This document shows, piece after piece, positions 5,842-13,064 of a stretch of DNA of 20,567 nucleotides. Source of the DNA: Methanobacteriota archaeon (GTDB lineage Archaea; Thermoplasmatota; Thermoplasmata; RBG-16-68-12); the NCBI GenBank assembly GCA_005878665.1, contig VBLR01000123.1, positions 1 through 20,567 of the forward strand, given 5' to 3'. Below the pieces are notes generated by a model. The model did no database searches. It saw nothing but the letters and a program-made list of their open reading frames with translations, and was not told where the DNA came from. Position 1 is the first letter of the stretch. Each line of letters opens with the position of its first letter. The translations under genes were made by a program, and so were the position numbers.

Positions 5842-6498
5842 TCAGGAAACGACGATCGTTCCCCACATTCCCTTGTCCTGGTGAATCTTCCAGGTGGTGG
5901 TCGTCGTGTCGACTTGGTGGCACGCGAAGAAGTACGTGCCCGGGGTGTTGATCACGAACCAGAACACGAAGGTGGCGTCCGGGTCGACGTCGTGATCGAC
6001 GCAGCCGAGCAAGGGATCGTCGCAGCCAAACCGGGTCAAGTTCTTCCAGGAGTCGTGGTACTCAGTATAGTTGTCGAGCGTCGCATTCGCGATATCCGAA
6101 TTCGTGTCCCAGCCCGGGTTGTTCCGTTGGGCGAGCGCGAGGGCGTATTTCGCCGAATTTAAGATCGCCGTTCGGTCTCCGCTGAACAGGAGGAATTCGT
6201 GGGCCATGGCCCCGCTGTTGTTCATCGTGACGACGATGAGCTGGCCCGCGTTCACCTTCCATTCCGGATTGACGCCGACTGCGTCGTAACCGACATCAAA
6301 GGTCATGAGGTGGATCTTGAAATCGTTCGATCCTGGCTTCTGGAGCGCGGGGAGGACGGCCAAGTCCATCACCGCAGCGGTGACGGCCACCGCGATGACA
6401 ATCGCAATCACGATCCACAGGGCGCCCCTCTTCGGCGCGGCCGTCGTGGCCCCGCCGGATGACTGTGCAGCCTCTATTCTGACCCCCACGCCCGGCAT
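5842..6498 (-). CDS. N-anchored cupredoxin with long Cys-His loop
   Basis: 218 residues: an N-terminal cytosolic tail, one uncleaved membrane helix (ALWIVIAIVIAVAVTAAVM) and an external cupredoxin domain. Copper ligands are read as H100 (AHEFLLF), C193 (YFFAC), H206 and M211 (HQDKGMWG). The final H-x4-M-x-G matches sulfocyanin/rusticyanin-type blue copper proteins, but 12 residues, including five consecutive threonines, separate the Cys and His instead of the usual 2-4. H194, directly after the Cys, is an alternative ligand. A loop between strands adds C159 and C166, possibly a disulfide. The start is ATG 6498; a TATA-like box only about 16 nt upstream makes GTG 6489 a credible leaderless start. 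Divergent from coxB, it is a likely electron donor or a copper carrier for the oxidase. Confidence 0.82.
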   Translation of the reverse strand: MPGVGVRIEAAQSSGGATTAAPKRGALWIVIAIVIAVAVTAAVMDLAVLPALQKPGSNDFKIHLMTFDVGYDAVGVNPEWKVNAGQLIVVTMNNSGAMAHEFLLFSGDRTAILNSAKYALALAQRNNPGWDTNSDIANATLDNYTEYHDSWKNLTRFGCDDPLLGCVDHDVDPDATFVFWFVINTPGTYFFACHQVDTTTTTWKIHQDKGMWGTIVVS

Positions 6499-6510
6499 CC
6501 GTTGTCCTAG

Positions 6511-6517
6511 CTTAAAG
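6511..6517. promoter_or_regulatory. Shared TATA-like box between cupredoxin and coxB
   Basis: CTTAAAG (CTTTAAG on the other strand) is centred about 23 nt before the coxB GTG and about 25 nt before GTG 6489 of the divergent cupredoxin. Only 38 nt separate the two genes and no second box is visible. Confidence 0.5.
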
Positions 6518-6536
6518 ATTCTGAAGACTACGGCAC

Positions 6537-7265
6537 GTGCCGTTGAAACCTTTTTACGAGGAACGCGGCCTACCAGGCCTCGTGCCAGCTCTCGCTCCGT
6601 CGGCGGAGCAATGGCAGTCCCTTTTCACACTGTACATCATCGCTGCGGTGATTGTAGCGGGGGCCGTTTTCGTGATGTTCTTCTACTTCCTCGCGAAGTA
6701 TCGAAAGAAGCCCGGTGCCCAGGATCCCAAGGACGCCCCCCGCGTCGGCGTTATGGCCGACCGAGGGAATCCCGCCCTGGCCGCGATTTTGACCGCTCTG
6801 TTGATCTCCCTGTTCTTCGGACTGACCCTCAACACATTCGCGCTCAACGCATATCTCCAGAACCCGCCGAACGACCCGAATGCTCTCTACGTGGACGTGA
6901 TCGGGTTCCAGTGGGGCTGGCGATTCGTCTATCCGAACGCCCGGGAACTCATCGGCGAATTCCGGGTTCCGGAGATCAACCGCACGTGCACGCCAGGCGT
7001 CCGCGGTTGCTGGAGCGGCACCGTGATCCTGAACATCACGAGCGCGGACGTATTCCACTCGTTCGGGATCCCCGACTTCAAGATCAAGCGGGACGCAATC
7101 CCAGGTCGAGTCAACCAAGCTTGGTTTGTGGCCGAGCAATCGGGCATCTTCCCCGAGGCGATCCGTTGCTACGAGCTGTGTGGGACCGGCCACGCGTTGA
7201 TGATGGCGGACCTGATCATTCAGAGCCCAGACAGCTTCCACGACTGGTACCTCTCGGGGGTTTAG
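6537..7265 (+). CDS. coxB: Cytochrome c oxidase subunit II (CuA protein)
   Basis: 242 residues with GTG start, probably leaderless. Two membrane helices (about 28-52 and 80-104) are followed by an external cupredoxin domain. The binuclear CuA site is complete: H174, C211, E213, C215, H219 and M222 in the C-x3-C-x3-H-x2-M arrangement. The electron-entry segment GFQWGWRFVYPN (123-134) has the conserved aromatic patch. A small insertion with C151 and C158 could form a disulfide. With intact CuA this belongs to an oxidase that accepts electrons from a soluble or anchored one-electron carrier, not from quinol. No cytochrome c domain is fused. The coxA-coxC gene starts 12 nt downstream, so co-transcription is almost certain. 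Confidence 0.95.
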   Translation: MPLKPFYEERGLPGLVPALAPSAEQWQSLFTLYIIAAVIVAGAVFVMFFYFLAKYRKKPGAQDPKDAPRVGVMADRGNPALAAILTALLISLFFGLTLNTFALNAYLQNPPNDPNALYVDVIGFQWGWRFVYPNARELIGEFRVPEINRTCTPGVRGCWSGTVILNITSADVFHSFGIPDFKIKRDAIPGRVNQAWFVAEQSGIFPEAIRCYELCGTGHALMMADLIIQSPDSFHDWYLSGV

Positions 7266-7277
7266 TGGGGCTTCATC

Positions 7278-9671
7278 ATGGTAGACTGGCACCCCTTGAA
7301 ACGATGGCTTTTCACGACGAACCACAAAGACGTCGGCATCCTGTATCTCTTCACCTCACTCTACTTCTTCGTCGCGGCGGGGCTCCTCGCCCTCACGTTC
7401 CGGACGCAACTCGCGTTACCGTCGAACACCTTCCTCCAGCCCGACGAATACAACCAAGCCGTGACGACCCACGGCCTCCTCATGCTCCTCTGGGTCCTCA
7501 CTCCACTCGGTGCGGCGTTCGCCAACTACTTCGTGCCGATTCAGATCGGCGCACGGGACATGGCGTTCCCCCGGCTGAACGCGCTCAGCTACTGGGTCTA
7601 CCTCTCCAGCGGCCTGCTCGCCTTGTCGAGCTTCTTCGCCAGCGGCGGGACCGCGGATTGGGGATGGACGACGTACGCCCCGCTCAATACGGTCGAGTTC
7701 AGCCCGCAGGTGGGCGGCTCGATGATGGGGCTCGCGCTCATGTTGCTCATGGCATCGAGCATCGTCTCGACCGTCAACTTCCTCGTCACGATCTTCCGCC
7801 TTCGCGCCCCCGGGATGTCCCTCATGCGGTTGCCCCTTTTCACATGGGGCTGGATCTTCACGAGCCTCCTGATGCTCTGGGCGTTCCCATCGTTCGTGTC
7901 GGCGCTCAGCCTCCTGATCGCGGACCGTGCGTTCGGGACGGTGTTCTTCACCTCGCCTCAGGGAGGCTCCCTCCTCTGGGACCACATGTTCTGGTTCTTC
8001 GGACACCCGGAAGTGTACGTCCTCTTATTGCCCGGATTCGCGATCGTTGGAGACCTGTTCTCGACGTTCAGTCGTCGGCCGCTTTATGCGAAGAAGATCA
8101 TCATTCCGTGCTTCGCCATCGCCAGCATCTTGAGCTTCACCGTATGGGCTCACCACATGTTCATGACGGGCATCTCGCAGAGCCTCCTCGAAGCGTTCAA
8201 CATCACGACGGAACTCATCTCAATCCCGTTCGCGATCATCGTCCTGGCGTACATCCTCACCCTGCGCGGCGGGTCCATCCGATTCACCACCCCGATGCTC
8301 TTCGCGGTCGGATCGCTGGGCCTGTTCATCATCGGCGGCGTGACCGGCGTGTTCAACTCCTCCGTCGCGCTCGACACGGCGTTCCGAGGCACCTTCTGGG
8401 TCGTCGGCCATTTCCACTACACGATCGTCGGCGGCGGCTTGACCGGACTCTTCGCCGGGCTCTACTACTGGTTCCCGAAGATCACGGGCCGCATGTACAA
8501 TGAACGACTCGGGAAGATCCATTTCGTCATCTACATGATCGGGTTCAACCTGCTCTACTTCCCGATGCATCTCCTGTACGACATGCCGCGCCGCATCTTC
8601 ACGTACGACGCGAGCACCGGATGGGGCCCGCTCAACCTGCTGATCACGATCGGAGGCTTCACGTTCGGTATCTCGCAGCTCATCATGTTTGCGAACCTGC
8701 TCTGGAGTGCGCGCCGCGGGCCGCAAGCGAGCCAGGATCCCTGGGGCGGTTACTCCCTTGAGTGGGGCGTCCCGTCTCCACCCCCGGAGTTCAACTTCCC
8801 CGAAGGCGTCCCCGTCGTCTCCGCCACGGGCGTCACGTACCGGCCGGTGGCCGCCGCGAATGGCGGGCATGCGATGGCGAACGGCGGCCACGCTTACGGA
8901 GGCCACGGCGGCGAGTCCAGCGAGGAACATTGGAGTCGCTGGCCCGTCGTGACGGCCGCCGGCGCCGGCATCGCGCTGTGGGGGGTCCTGATGGGCCTAC
9001 CCGCGCTCATCCTGGGAACCGTGATTCTTGCCGTCTCCTTCGTCGGTTGGGGCTACGAGTCGCTCCGCGGACGCGAGGCCATCGAGGCCATCGGGGAAAA
9101 GTGGCCGTTCGACCGCCTGGAGAACCTCTCCCTCGGGATGTGGCTTTTCATCTTTGGTGAAATCGCGTTTTTCGGGACGCTCTTCGGTGCCTTCGTGTTC
9201 CTCCGGATGAACAGCCCGCTGAGCGGATTCGCTTGGCCCCAACCCGGTTCGGTCCACAACATCTTCTTTGGCGGATTCAACACGATCATCTTGCTCACGA
9301 GCGGGCTCACGATGGTCTTCGCACTGATGTTCGCACGGCAAGGATCGTATCGTGGACTGCAAGGGTCGCTGGTCGCGACGTTCGCCCTCGGCGCGTTCTT
9401 CATGGTGAACAAGGCGTTCGAGTGGAAAGAGCTGTTCGCATCGGGATTCACGTTCTCGACGAACCCCGCGTCGAGCATTTACTATGTCCTGACCGGCGTC
9501 CATGGGGCCCATGTGGTCGCGGGCCTGACGGCGCTGACGTACCTCATGGTCAAGGCGCTCAAAGCACGCTCGACCACGGAGGCGGGCGCCTCGGTCGAGA
9601 TCTTCGGAATCTACTGGGGAATGGTCGATGCGGTCTGGGTCTTCCTGTTCCCCTTGCTCTATCTGCTGTGA
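7278..9671 (+). CDS. coxA: Cytochrome c oxidase subunit I/III fusion
   Basis: 797 residues: 12-helix subunit I (about 1-510), a His/Gly-rich linker (about 526-545) and a 7-helix subunit III (about 550-797). Ligands: H65 and H380 for the low-spin heme; H243, H292 and H293 for CuB; H378 for the high-spin heme; Y247 as the His-Tyr cross-link. The GHPEVY motif with E245, and D94/N101 in DMAFPRLN, mark a family A oxidase with the D channel. The K-channel lysine position, 28 residues after H293, is I321. Subunit III ends with GVHGAHVVAG and EIFGIYWGMVDAVWV as in typical CoxC. Such I/III fusions are known in several archaea and bacteria. It reduces O2 to water in the cytoplasmic membrane and pumps protons. 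It is the second gene of the coxB operon. Confidence 0.96.
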   Translation: MVDWHPLKRWLFTTNHKDVGILYLFTSLYFFVAAGLLALTFRTQLALPSNTFLQPDEYNQAVTTHGLLMLLWVLTPLGAAFANYFVPIQIGARDMAFPRLNALSYWVYLSSGLLALSSFFASGGTADWGWTTYAPLNTVEFSPQVGGSMMGLALMLLMASSIVSTVNFLVTIFRLRAPGMSLMRLPLFTWGWIFTSLLMLWAFPSFVSALSLLIADRAFGTVFFTSPQGGSLLWDHMFWFFGHPEVYVLLLPGFAIVGDLFSTFSRRPLYAKKIIIPCFAIASILSFTVWAHHMFMTGISQSLLEAFNITTELISIPFAIIVLAYILTLRGGSIRFTTPMLFAVGSLGLFIIGGVTGVFNSSVALDTAFRGTFWVVGHFHYTIVGGGLTGLFAGLYYWFPKITGRMYNERLGKIHFVIYMIGFNLLYFPMHLLYDMPRRIFTYDASTGWGPLNLLITIGGFTFGISQLIMFANLLWSARRGPQASQDPWGGYSLEWGVPSPPPEFNFPEGVPVVSATGVTYRPVAAANGGHAMANGGHAYGGHGGESSEEHWSRWPVVTAAGAGIALWGVLMGLPALILGTVILAVSFVGWGYESLRGREAIEAIGEKWPFDRLENLSLGMWLFIFGEIAFFGTLFGAFVFLRMNSPLSGFAWPQPGSVHNIFFGGFNTIILLTSGLTMVFALMFARQGSYRGLQGSLVATFALGAFFMVNKAFEWKELFASGFTFSTNPASSIYYVLTGVHGAHVVAGLTALTYLMVKALKARSTTEAGASVEIFGIYWGMVDAVWVFLFPLLYLL

Positions 9672-9682
9672 GGTGATGGATC

Positions 9683-9970
9683 GTGATCGATGAGGCGAAG
9701 TACGCGGCGGTATACAGCATCCTCATGCTAGGACTCATCGTCGAGATCCTGATCGCGGTCGACCGCAGCGCCCTCGGGGCGTTCGCCGATGCCGGCATCC
9801 TGGCGATCGCCGTGCTTCAAGCGCTTTTCATTTTCATGGTGTACATGCATGGGCGTTACGGCCCGCGTCCCGTCGCGGTCTTCGCCGTGATCTCGCTCCT
9901 GACCGTCCTTCCCCTGTTCATCGCCTTACTGTACTCCGTGGTGATGCCTCACCACGGTTCGCTTCCATAG
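9683..9970 (+). CDS. Oxidase subunit IV-like small membrane protein
   Basis: 95 residues with GTG start, preceded by GAGGTGATGG. Three membrane helices are predicted (YAAVYSILMLGLIVEILIAV, AGILAIAVLQALFIFMVYMH, VAVFAVISLLTVLPLFIALL), matching the size and topology of prokaryotic subunit IV (COX4_pro/caa3 type). The segment QALFIFMVYMHG resembles the conserved middle helix of that family. It starts 11 nt after coxA-coxC and ends 3 nt before the next gene, so it is part of the same operon and probably stabilises the complex. Sequence similarity in this family is low; position carries much of the call. Confidence 0.8.
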   Translation: MIDEAKYAAVYSILMLGLIVEILIAVDRSALGAFADAGILAIAVLQALFIFMVYMHGRYGPRPVAVFAVISLLTVLPLFIALLYSVVMPHHGSLP

Positions 9971-9973
9971 GAG

Positions 9974-10453
9974 ATGAGGACGTTGGCAAAGAAGCCGTTG
10001 CGTGCCGATGCGGCCGCCGGGATTGGAGCTGGGGTCGTCGGGCTCTTCGTCATCATCGCGATCTGGACGAACCTCGTCTTCCCGGCGCCCGTCGTCGTGG
10101 GTGGCGGGGGCGCCGTGCTCACGGACCCCGCGAGCCTCCGAGAGCATGAGTGGGGGTTCAATCAGTTCTCGAAAGGCGGTCCCGAGATCTGTGCGAACCA
10201 GACCAGCCTCAACCTGAACGTCACGCTGACCAACACGGGAATCAATTTCCACGGATTCCAAGTTATCCGCGCCGATACGGGCGCCTTCGTCGCGGGCCTG
10301 AACAAGACGGACCTATTGGCGCATGGAGAGACCCGCCACATCAACATCGATGTCACCCGCATTGCGCCCGGGAGCTACTACTACATCTGTCCCGTTGCGG
10401 GGCACCGCCAGAAAGGAATGATTGCGCCGTTCGTCGTGACGTCCGGGTGCTAG
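9974..10453 (+). CDS. Rusticyanin-like anchored cupredoxin
   Basis: 159 residues: basic N-terminus, one membrane helix (AGIGAGVVGLFVIIAIWTNLVF), then an external cupredoxin domain. Ligands: H93 (NFHGFQVI), C139, H144 and M149 in CPVAGHRQKGM, the C-x4-H-x4-M spacing of rusticyanin and sulfocyanin, which usually have high potential and acid stability. The start ATG follows the subunit IV stop by 3 nt, so it is the last gene of the coxB-coxAC operon. It is therefore the best candidate for the direct electron donor to CuA. Two further cysteines (C73 and the terminal C159) may form a disulfide. Alternatively it could be an accessory subunit held permanently in the oxidase. Confidence 0.86.
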   Translation: MRTLAKKPLRADAAAGIGAGVVGLFVIIAIWTNLVFPAPVVVGGGGAVLTDPASLREHEWGFNQFSKGGPEICANQTSLNLNVTLTNTGINFHGFQVIRADTGAFVAGLNKTDLLAHGETRHINIDVTRIAPGSYYYICPVAGHRQKGMIAPFVVTSGC

Positions 10454-10480
10454 ATTCCGTGGACCCGGGTTTCCGGTGAG

Positions 10481-11101
10481 TTACGGACCGTTTGCGGGCG
10501 ACGCGGAACGGAGATCCGATTTCTTTGCGTTGTCTGCCCGAACGAGCGAGACGAGCATCGCGATCATCGCGATTTCGACCGCCTTCGAGATGAGCCCGAG
10601 CGGATCGACCTCCTCCACCACCCCAATGGGCCAGACGGCCACGGTCCGCGTGAGGACGAAGGCTGCGATGAGGAAGCCCGTGAACAGCAGCCAGATCGGA
10701 TCGAGTCGTCGCGGGAGGTCGATGAACGCGATCCCCCCGACGATTTGAATCGGGGACACGATCGCAAAGAACGCGGCCTGCGGGGCGGCCCCGAGATGCT
10801 GGTTCAGCGCCAAGAGGTGGAGGCCGCCGTCCGCGATGAGCAGGAATCCGACCGCGTATCGTTTGCCGAGGGCCGGGTTCGTCATGAACTCGCGGTAGTT
10901 CGCTCCGATCACCCCGACGGTGGAGAATCCGAGTCCCTGGAACATGAGGAAGAGCCACAGGTAGACATCACTCACCCCGTGGCCCGAGCTCTGATCGCCG
11001 GCGATCGTCCCGAGCAGGTTGAGCGCCCATGCGACGAGCATGATGAAGACCCCGGAGAGGAGGAACGCGAACTCCGTGGAGATGTGGACGCCGCGGCCCA
11101 T
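10481..11101 (-). CDS. Six-helix membrane protein of unknown function
   Basis: 206 residues with six clear membrane helices: FAFLLSGVFIMLVAWALNLLG, VYLWLFLMFQGLGFSTVGVIG, YAVGFLLIADGGLHLLAL, AAFFAIVSPIQIVGGIAFI, IWLLFTGFLIAAFVLT and VEIAMIAMLVSLV. Two histidines in or near helix 3 (GGLHLLALNQHLG) and one before helix 2 (GHGVSD) are the only obvious candidates for heme or metal binding. The C-terminus is charged and cytosolic. A CAAATACC TATA-like element about 30 nt upstream suits the ATG at 11101. It converges on the cox operon with a 27-nt gap and diverges from an SDR gene. I do not recognise the family; a respiratory role is only suggested by position. Confidence 0.75.
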   Translation of the reverse strand: MGRGVHISTEFAFLLSGVFIMLVAWALNLLGTIAGDQSSGHGVSDVYLWLFLMFQGLGFSTVGVIGANYREFMTNPALGKRYAVGFLLIADGGLHLLALNQHLGAAPQAAFFAIVSPIQIVGGIAFIDLPRRLDPIWLLFTGFLIAAFVLTRTVAVWPIGVVEEVDPLGLISKAVEIAMIAMLVSLVRADNAKKSDLRSASPANGP

Positions 11102-11183
11102 GCCGGAGACCCCCGAGGCCTTGGGCGGTATTTGGTTCTGCGTCCTCTCCCGTTTCCGGTCCGCCCGGATGCTTGGCCCGAGG

Positions 11184-11191
11184 ATTTATTA
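11184..11191 (+). promoter_or_regulatory. TATA box of the SDR gene
   Basis: ATTTATTA is centred about 28 nt before GTG 11215 and predicts a leaderless transcript. This decides the start against an upstream TTG at 11173. Confidence 0.6.
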
Positions 11192-11214
11192 CACGCCGAG
11201 CGGGTCGGGTCATC

Positions 11215-11982
11215 GTGGGCCGACTCGATGGGCGTGTCGCCCTGGTCACCGGTGGCAGCGGAGGCATCGGTCGCGCGGCGGTCCTCGAGCTCGCGCGAGA
11301 GGGCGCCGACGTCGGGGTGCAGTACAACCACGGGAAGGAGGCCGCCGAGGCGACCGTTGGCGCGGTCCGGAAGCTCGGTTCGCGGGGGGTCGCCCTCCAA
11401 GCCGACGTCTCGGACGCCGGATCCTGCGAGCGTCTTGTCGCCGACGTCGTGAAAGAATTCGACGGCCTCGACATTGCGGCGTGCTTCGCGGGCCATCCGA
11501 TCCGGACGGCGGAGTGGTACAAGGGCTACACCGCGCTCACACCGGGCGAGATCCGGGCGCCGCTCGACATCGACCTCCTTGGATCGATCTTCGTCACACA
11601 GGCGGCCCTTCCCACCATGGTCGACGCGCGTCGGGGTAGCATCATCTTGGTCGGGTCGACGCCCGCGCTGACGGGCGACACGTTTGGGATTCCGTATCTC
11701 GTGGCCAAGGGAGGCGTGTTGGCGTTGGCACGAGCCCTCGCGCAAGTCGTCGGACCCAAAGGCGTTCGCGTGAACGCGCTCGCCCTCGGGAGCATTGAGA
11801 CGGAAGCGACCAAGCGCGCGACGAAGGCGGCCGACCGGAAAGCGTTGGCCCAGGAACCGGCCTTGCGGCGCTGGGGCACGCCGGAAGAAGTCGCGCGTGT
11901 CGTCGCGTTCCTCGCCTCCGACGACGCGTCGTACATCACCGGCCAGACGATCGTCGTCGACGGCGGATACGCCCTACGCTGA
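11215..11982 (+). CDS. Short-chain dehydrogenase/reductase
   Basis: 255 residues, a complete classical SDR. The cofactor loop TGGSGGIG (12-19) is followed by strand-2/3 elements ADV (62-64 region) and the catalytic S148, Y161 and K165 in the Y-x3-K arrangement with the usual 13-residue Ser-Tyr spacing. The C-terminal YITGQTIVVDGGY is the standard SDR ending, as in FabG-like enzymes. The usual NNAG motif reads CFAG, a mild deviation that some family members tolerate. The GTG start fits both the TATA box and the normal family N-terminus (LDGRVALVTGG). Substrate is not predictable: FabG-like acyl-ACP reduction, sugar or alcohol oxidation are all possible. It converges with a zinc-ribbon gene 6 nt away. 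Confidence 0.92.
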   Translation: MGRLDGRVALVTGGSGGIGRAAVLELAREGADVGVQYNHGKEAAEATVGAVRKLGSRGVALQADVSDAGSCERLVADVVKEFDGLDIAACFAGHPIRTAEWYKGYTALTPGEIRAPLDIDLLGSIFVTQAALPTMVDARRGSIILVGSTPALTGDTFGIPYLVAKGGVLALARALAQVVGPKGVRVNALALGSIETEATKRATKAADRKALAQEPALRRWGTPEEVARVVAFLASDDASYITGQTIVVDGGYALR

Positions 11983-11988
11983 AGAGGC

Positions 11989-12246
11989 TCAGGGCGTCGG
12001 AAGGGTCACGCCTTCCAAGAGGAAGGATCCCCGGGTTCCGCACGTGTGACACATGACAAGGAGGGACGCGCTTCCGATCGCGTACTGCTCGCGGACGATC
12101 CAATGGCTGCGTCCGCACCGGCACACGAGGCGGACCTCCTCCCGCTGCCCGCGGGCGCGCAGGAACAAGCCGTCCTCCGTGCTCCTCCACCGTTGGACGA
12201 CCATCCCAAGGCCAGCGTCAATGCGGACGTCGCGGATCGTCGCCAT
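11989..12246 (-). CDS. Small zinc-ribbon protein
   Basis: 85 residues. Two cysteine pairs, C42-x-C44 and C66-x2-C69, in CRCG and CHTCG knuckles spaced by about 22 residues suggest a zinc ribbon with beta strands either side (EVRLVCRCGRSHWIV, LLVMCHTCGTRGSFLL). H48 is an alternative ligand. A CTTAAG box centred 27 nt before the ATG gives a leaderless start. Small zinc ribbons of this kind are common in archaea and often bind nucleic acid or protein partners. No named family is recognised. It lies 25 nt downstream of the DUF488 gene on the same strand but has its own promoter. Confidence 0.72.
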   Translation of the reverse strand: MATIRDVRIDAGLGMVVQRWRSTEDGLFLRARGQREEVRLVCRCGRSHWIVREQYAIGSASLLVMCHTCGTRGSFLLEGVTLPTP

Positions 12247-12270
12247 CTCGCGGCGTCAATGGGCTCGCGC

Positions 12271-12276
12271 CTTAAG
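12271..12276 (-). promoter_or_regulatory. TATA-like box overlapping the DUF488 stop codon
   Basis: CTTAAG is centred 27 nt before ATG 12246. The TAA inside it is the stop codon of the upstream DUF488 gene. Confidence 0.5.
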
Positions 12277-12826
12277 CCCCTTTGCGGGTCGCTGGATACG
12301 CCACTCGGGTGCCGTGGACGCGCGCGAACGTCGTGAGCCGGTGGTCCTGCGTCTTGCCGGACGCGAGGATGTGAATGACCCGCATGCCACGCGCGACGAG
12401 GGCGTCCGAGAGCAGCCAGCGATGGCACTTCCACGGCAACGCTTCCGCGCACATGATGGCCGTCCACCGGTCTCGCGAAACGGCGATGAGTCGATCCAGA
12501 GCGGCGGAGAACTCGGGAGTGTCCATGTAGTCCGCGTAGCCTCGAAATCCGCTGTTGTGCCAAGCCGTGTTCGTGCTGTCATGGGACGCCTTGCGGAATC
12601 CGCCGAGATCCTCGAAGTGTTCGTAGGCGATGCTCCGGTCCGAGAGGGCCCTCGCGAGTGAGACCTTCGCAGTCCACGGCACTCGTCGGGACCCGGGAAA
12701 GTGCCGGACGTCGGCCAGCAACCGAATTCGATATTCTTCGAGGAGGGCGAGGAATTCCTCGAACGATCGGGTCGAATGGCCGATGGTCCAGAGCGTCTGA
12801 TTCGACCCGCCCAATTCTCCTCGCAA
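12272..12826 (-). CDS. DUF488 family protein
   Basis: 184 residues from TTG 12826. The family signatures are all present: TIGHSTRSFEEFLALL near the N-terminus, LADVRHFPGSRR (about 37-48), and the C-terminal CAEALPWKCHRWLLSDAL with the conserved C-A-E and C-H-R residues that form a probable active or metal site. DUF488 proteins are about 120-190 residues, so this is full length. Their biochemical role is not established. The start is uncertain: no ATG is available, the frame stays open upstream, and TTG 12814 is also possible. A CTTAAG element at 12893-12898 may be the promoter, giving a leader of about 45 nt. Confidence 0.85.
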   Translation of the reverse strand: MRGELGGSNQTLWTIGHSTRSFEEFLALLEEYRIRLLADVRHFPGSRRVPWTAKVSLARALSDRSIAYEHFEDLGGFRKASHDSTNTAWHNSGFRGYADYMDTPEFSAALDRLIAVSRDRWTAIMCAEALPWKCHRWLLSDALVARGMRVIHILASGKTQDHRLTTFARVHGTRVAYPATRKGA

Positions 12827-12892
12827 GGCTCTCGCCGTATCCGTCGACGCGTCGCCCAGGTGAAGCTCGCCGGCGATAATCTCTCCGCTGAC

Positions 12893-12898
12893 CTTAAG
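12893..12898. promoter_or_regulatory. Symmetric TATA-like box CTTAAG
   Basis: On the minus strand it could serve the DUF488 gene; on the plus strand it could start a transcript through the hairpin cluster at 12982-13064. Either use is inferred. Confidence 0.3.
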
Positions 12899-12981
12899 AG
12901 ACCCGGACCCGACGCGGTGATTCAGGCGGGCCCATATCGAGCCGGCACCGGCCGGCCCGAACCCCGGGGAACCGTTTCGAT

Positions 12982-13064
12982 TCTCGCCCCCGATAATGGC
13001 GAGATGAGCGTGTCGTGTTCAGGTGTGCTGAACCTGACCGCCCGTCCGCATCTTGTGGACGGGC
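12982..13064. other. Three hairpins in tandem in a gene-free spacer
   Basis: Three perfect inverted repeats occur within 83 nt: TCTCGCC/GGCGAGA (12982-13004, 7 bp, 9-nt loop), GTTCAG/CTGAAC (13017-13033, 6 bp, 5-nt loop) and GCCCGTCC/GGACGGGC (13040-13064, 8 bp, 9-nt loop). The spacer from 12827 to 13109 contains no other recognised element except TATA-like boxes. It may be a small RNA, a terminator region, or regulatory DNA for the secreted protein gene. Confidence 0.45.

Noticed and set aside
6305..8503. 732-residue plus-strand open frame across the oxidase genes
   Set aside because: It is the shifted frame of coxB and coxA; the protein is Arg/Pro/His-rich with no domain, while the other frame has complete CuA and heme ligands.
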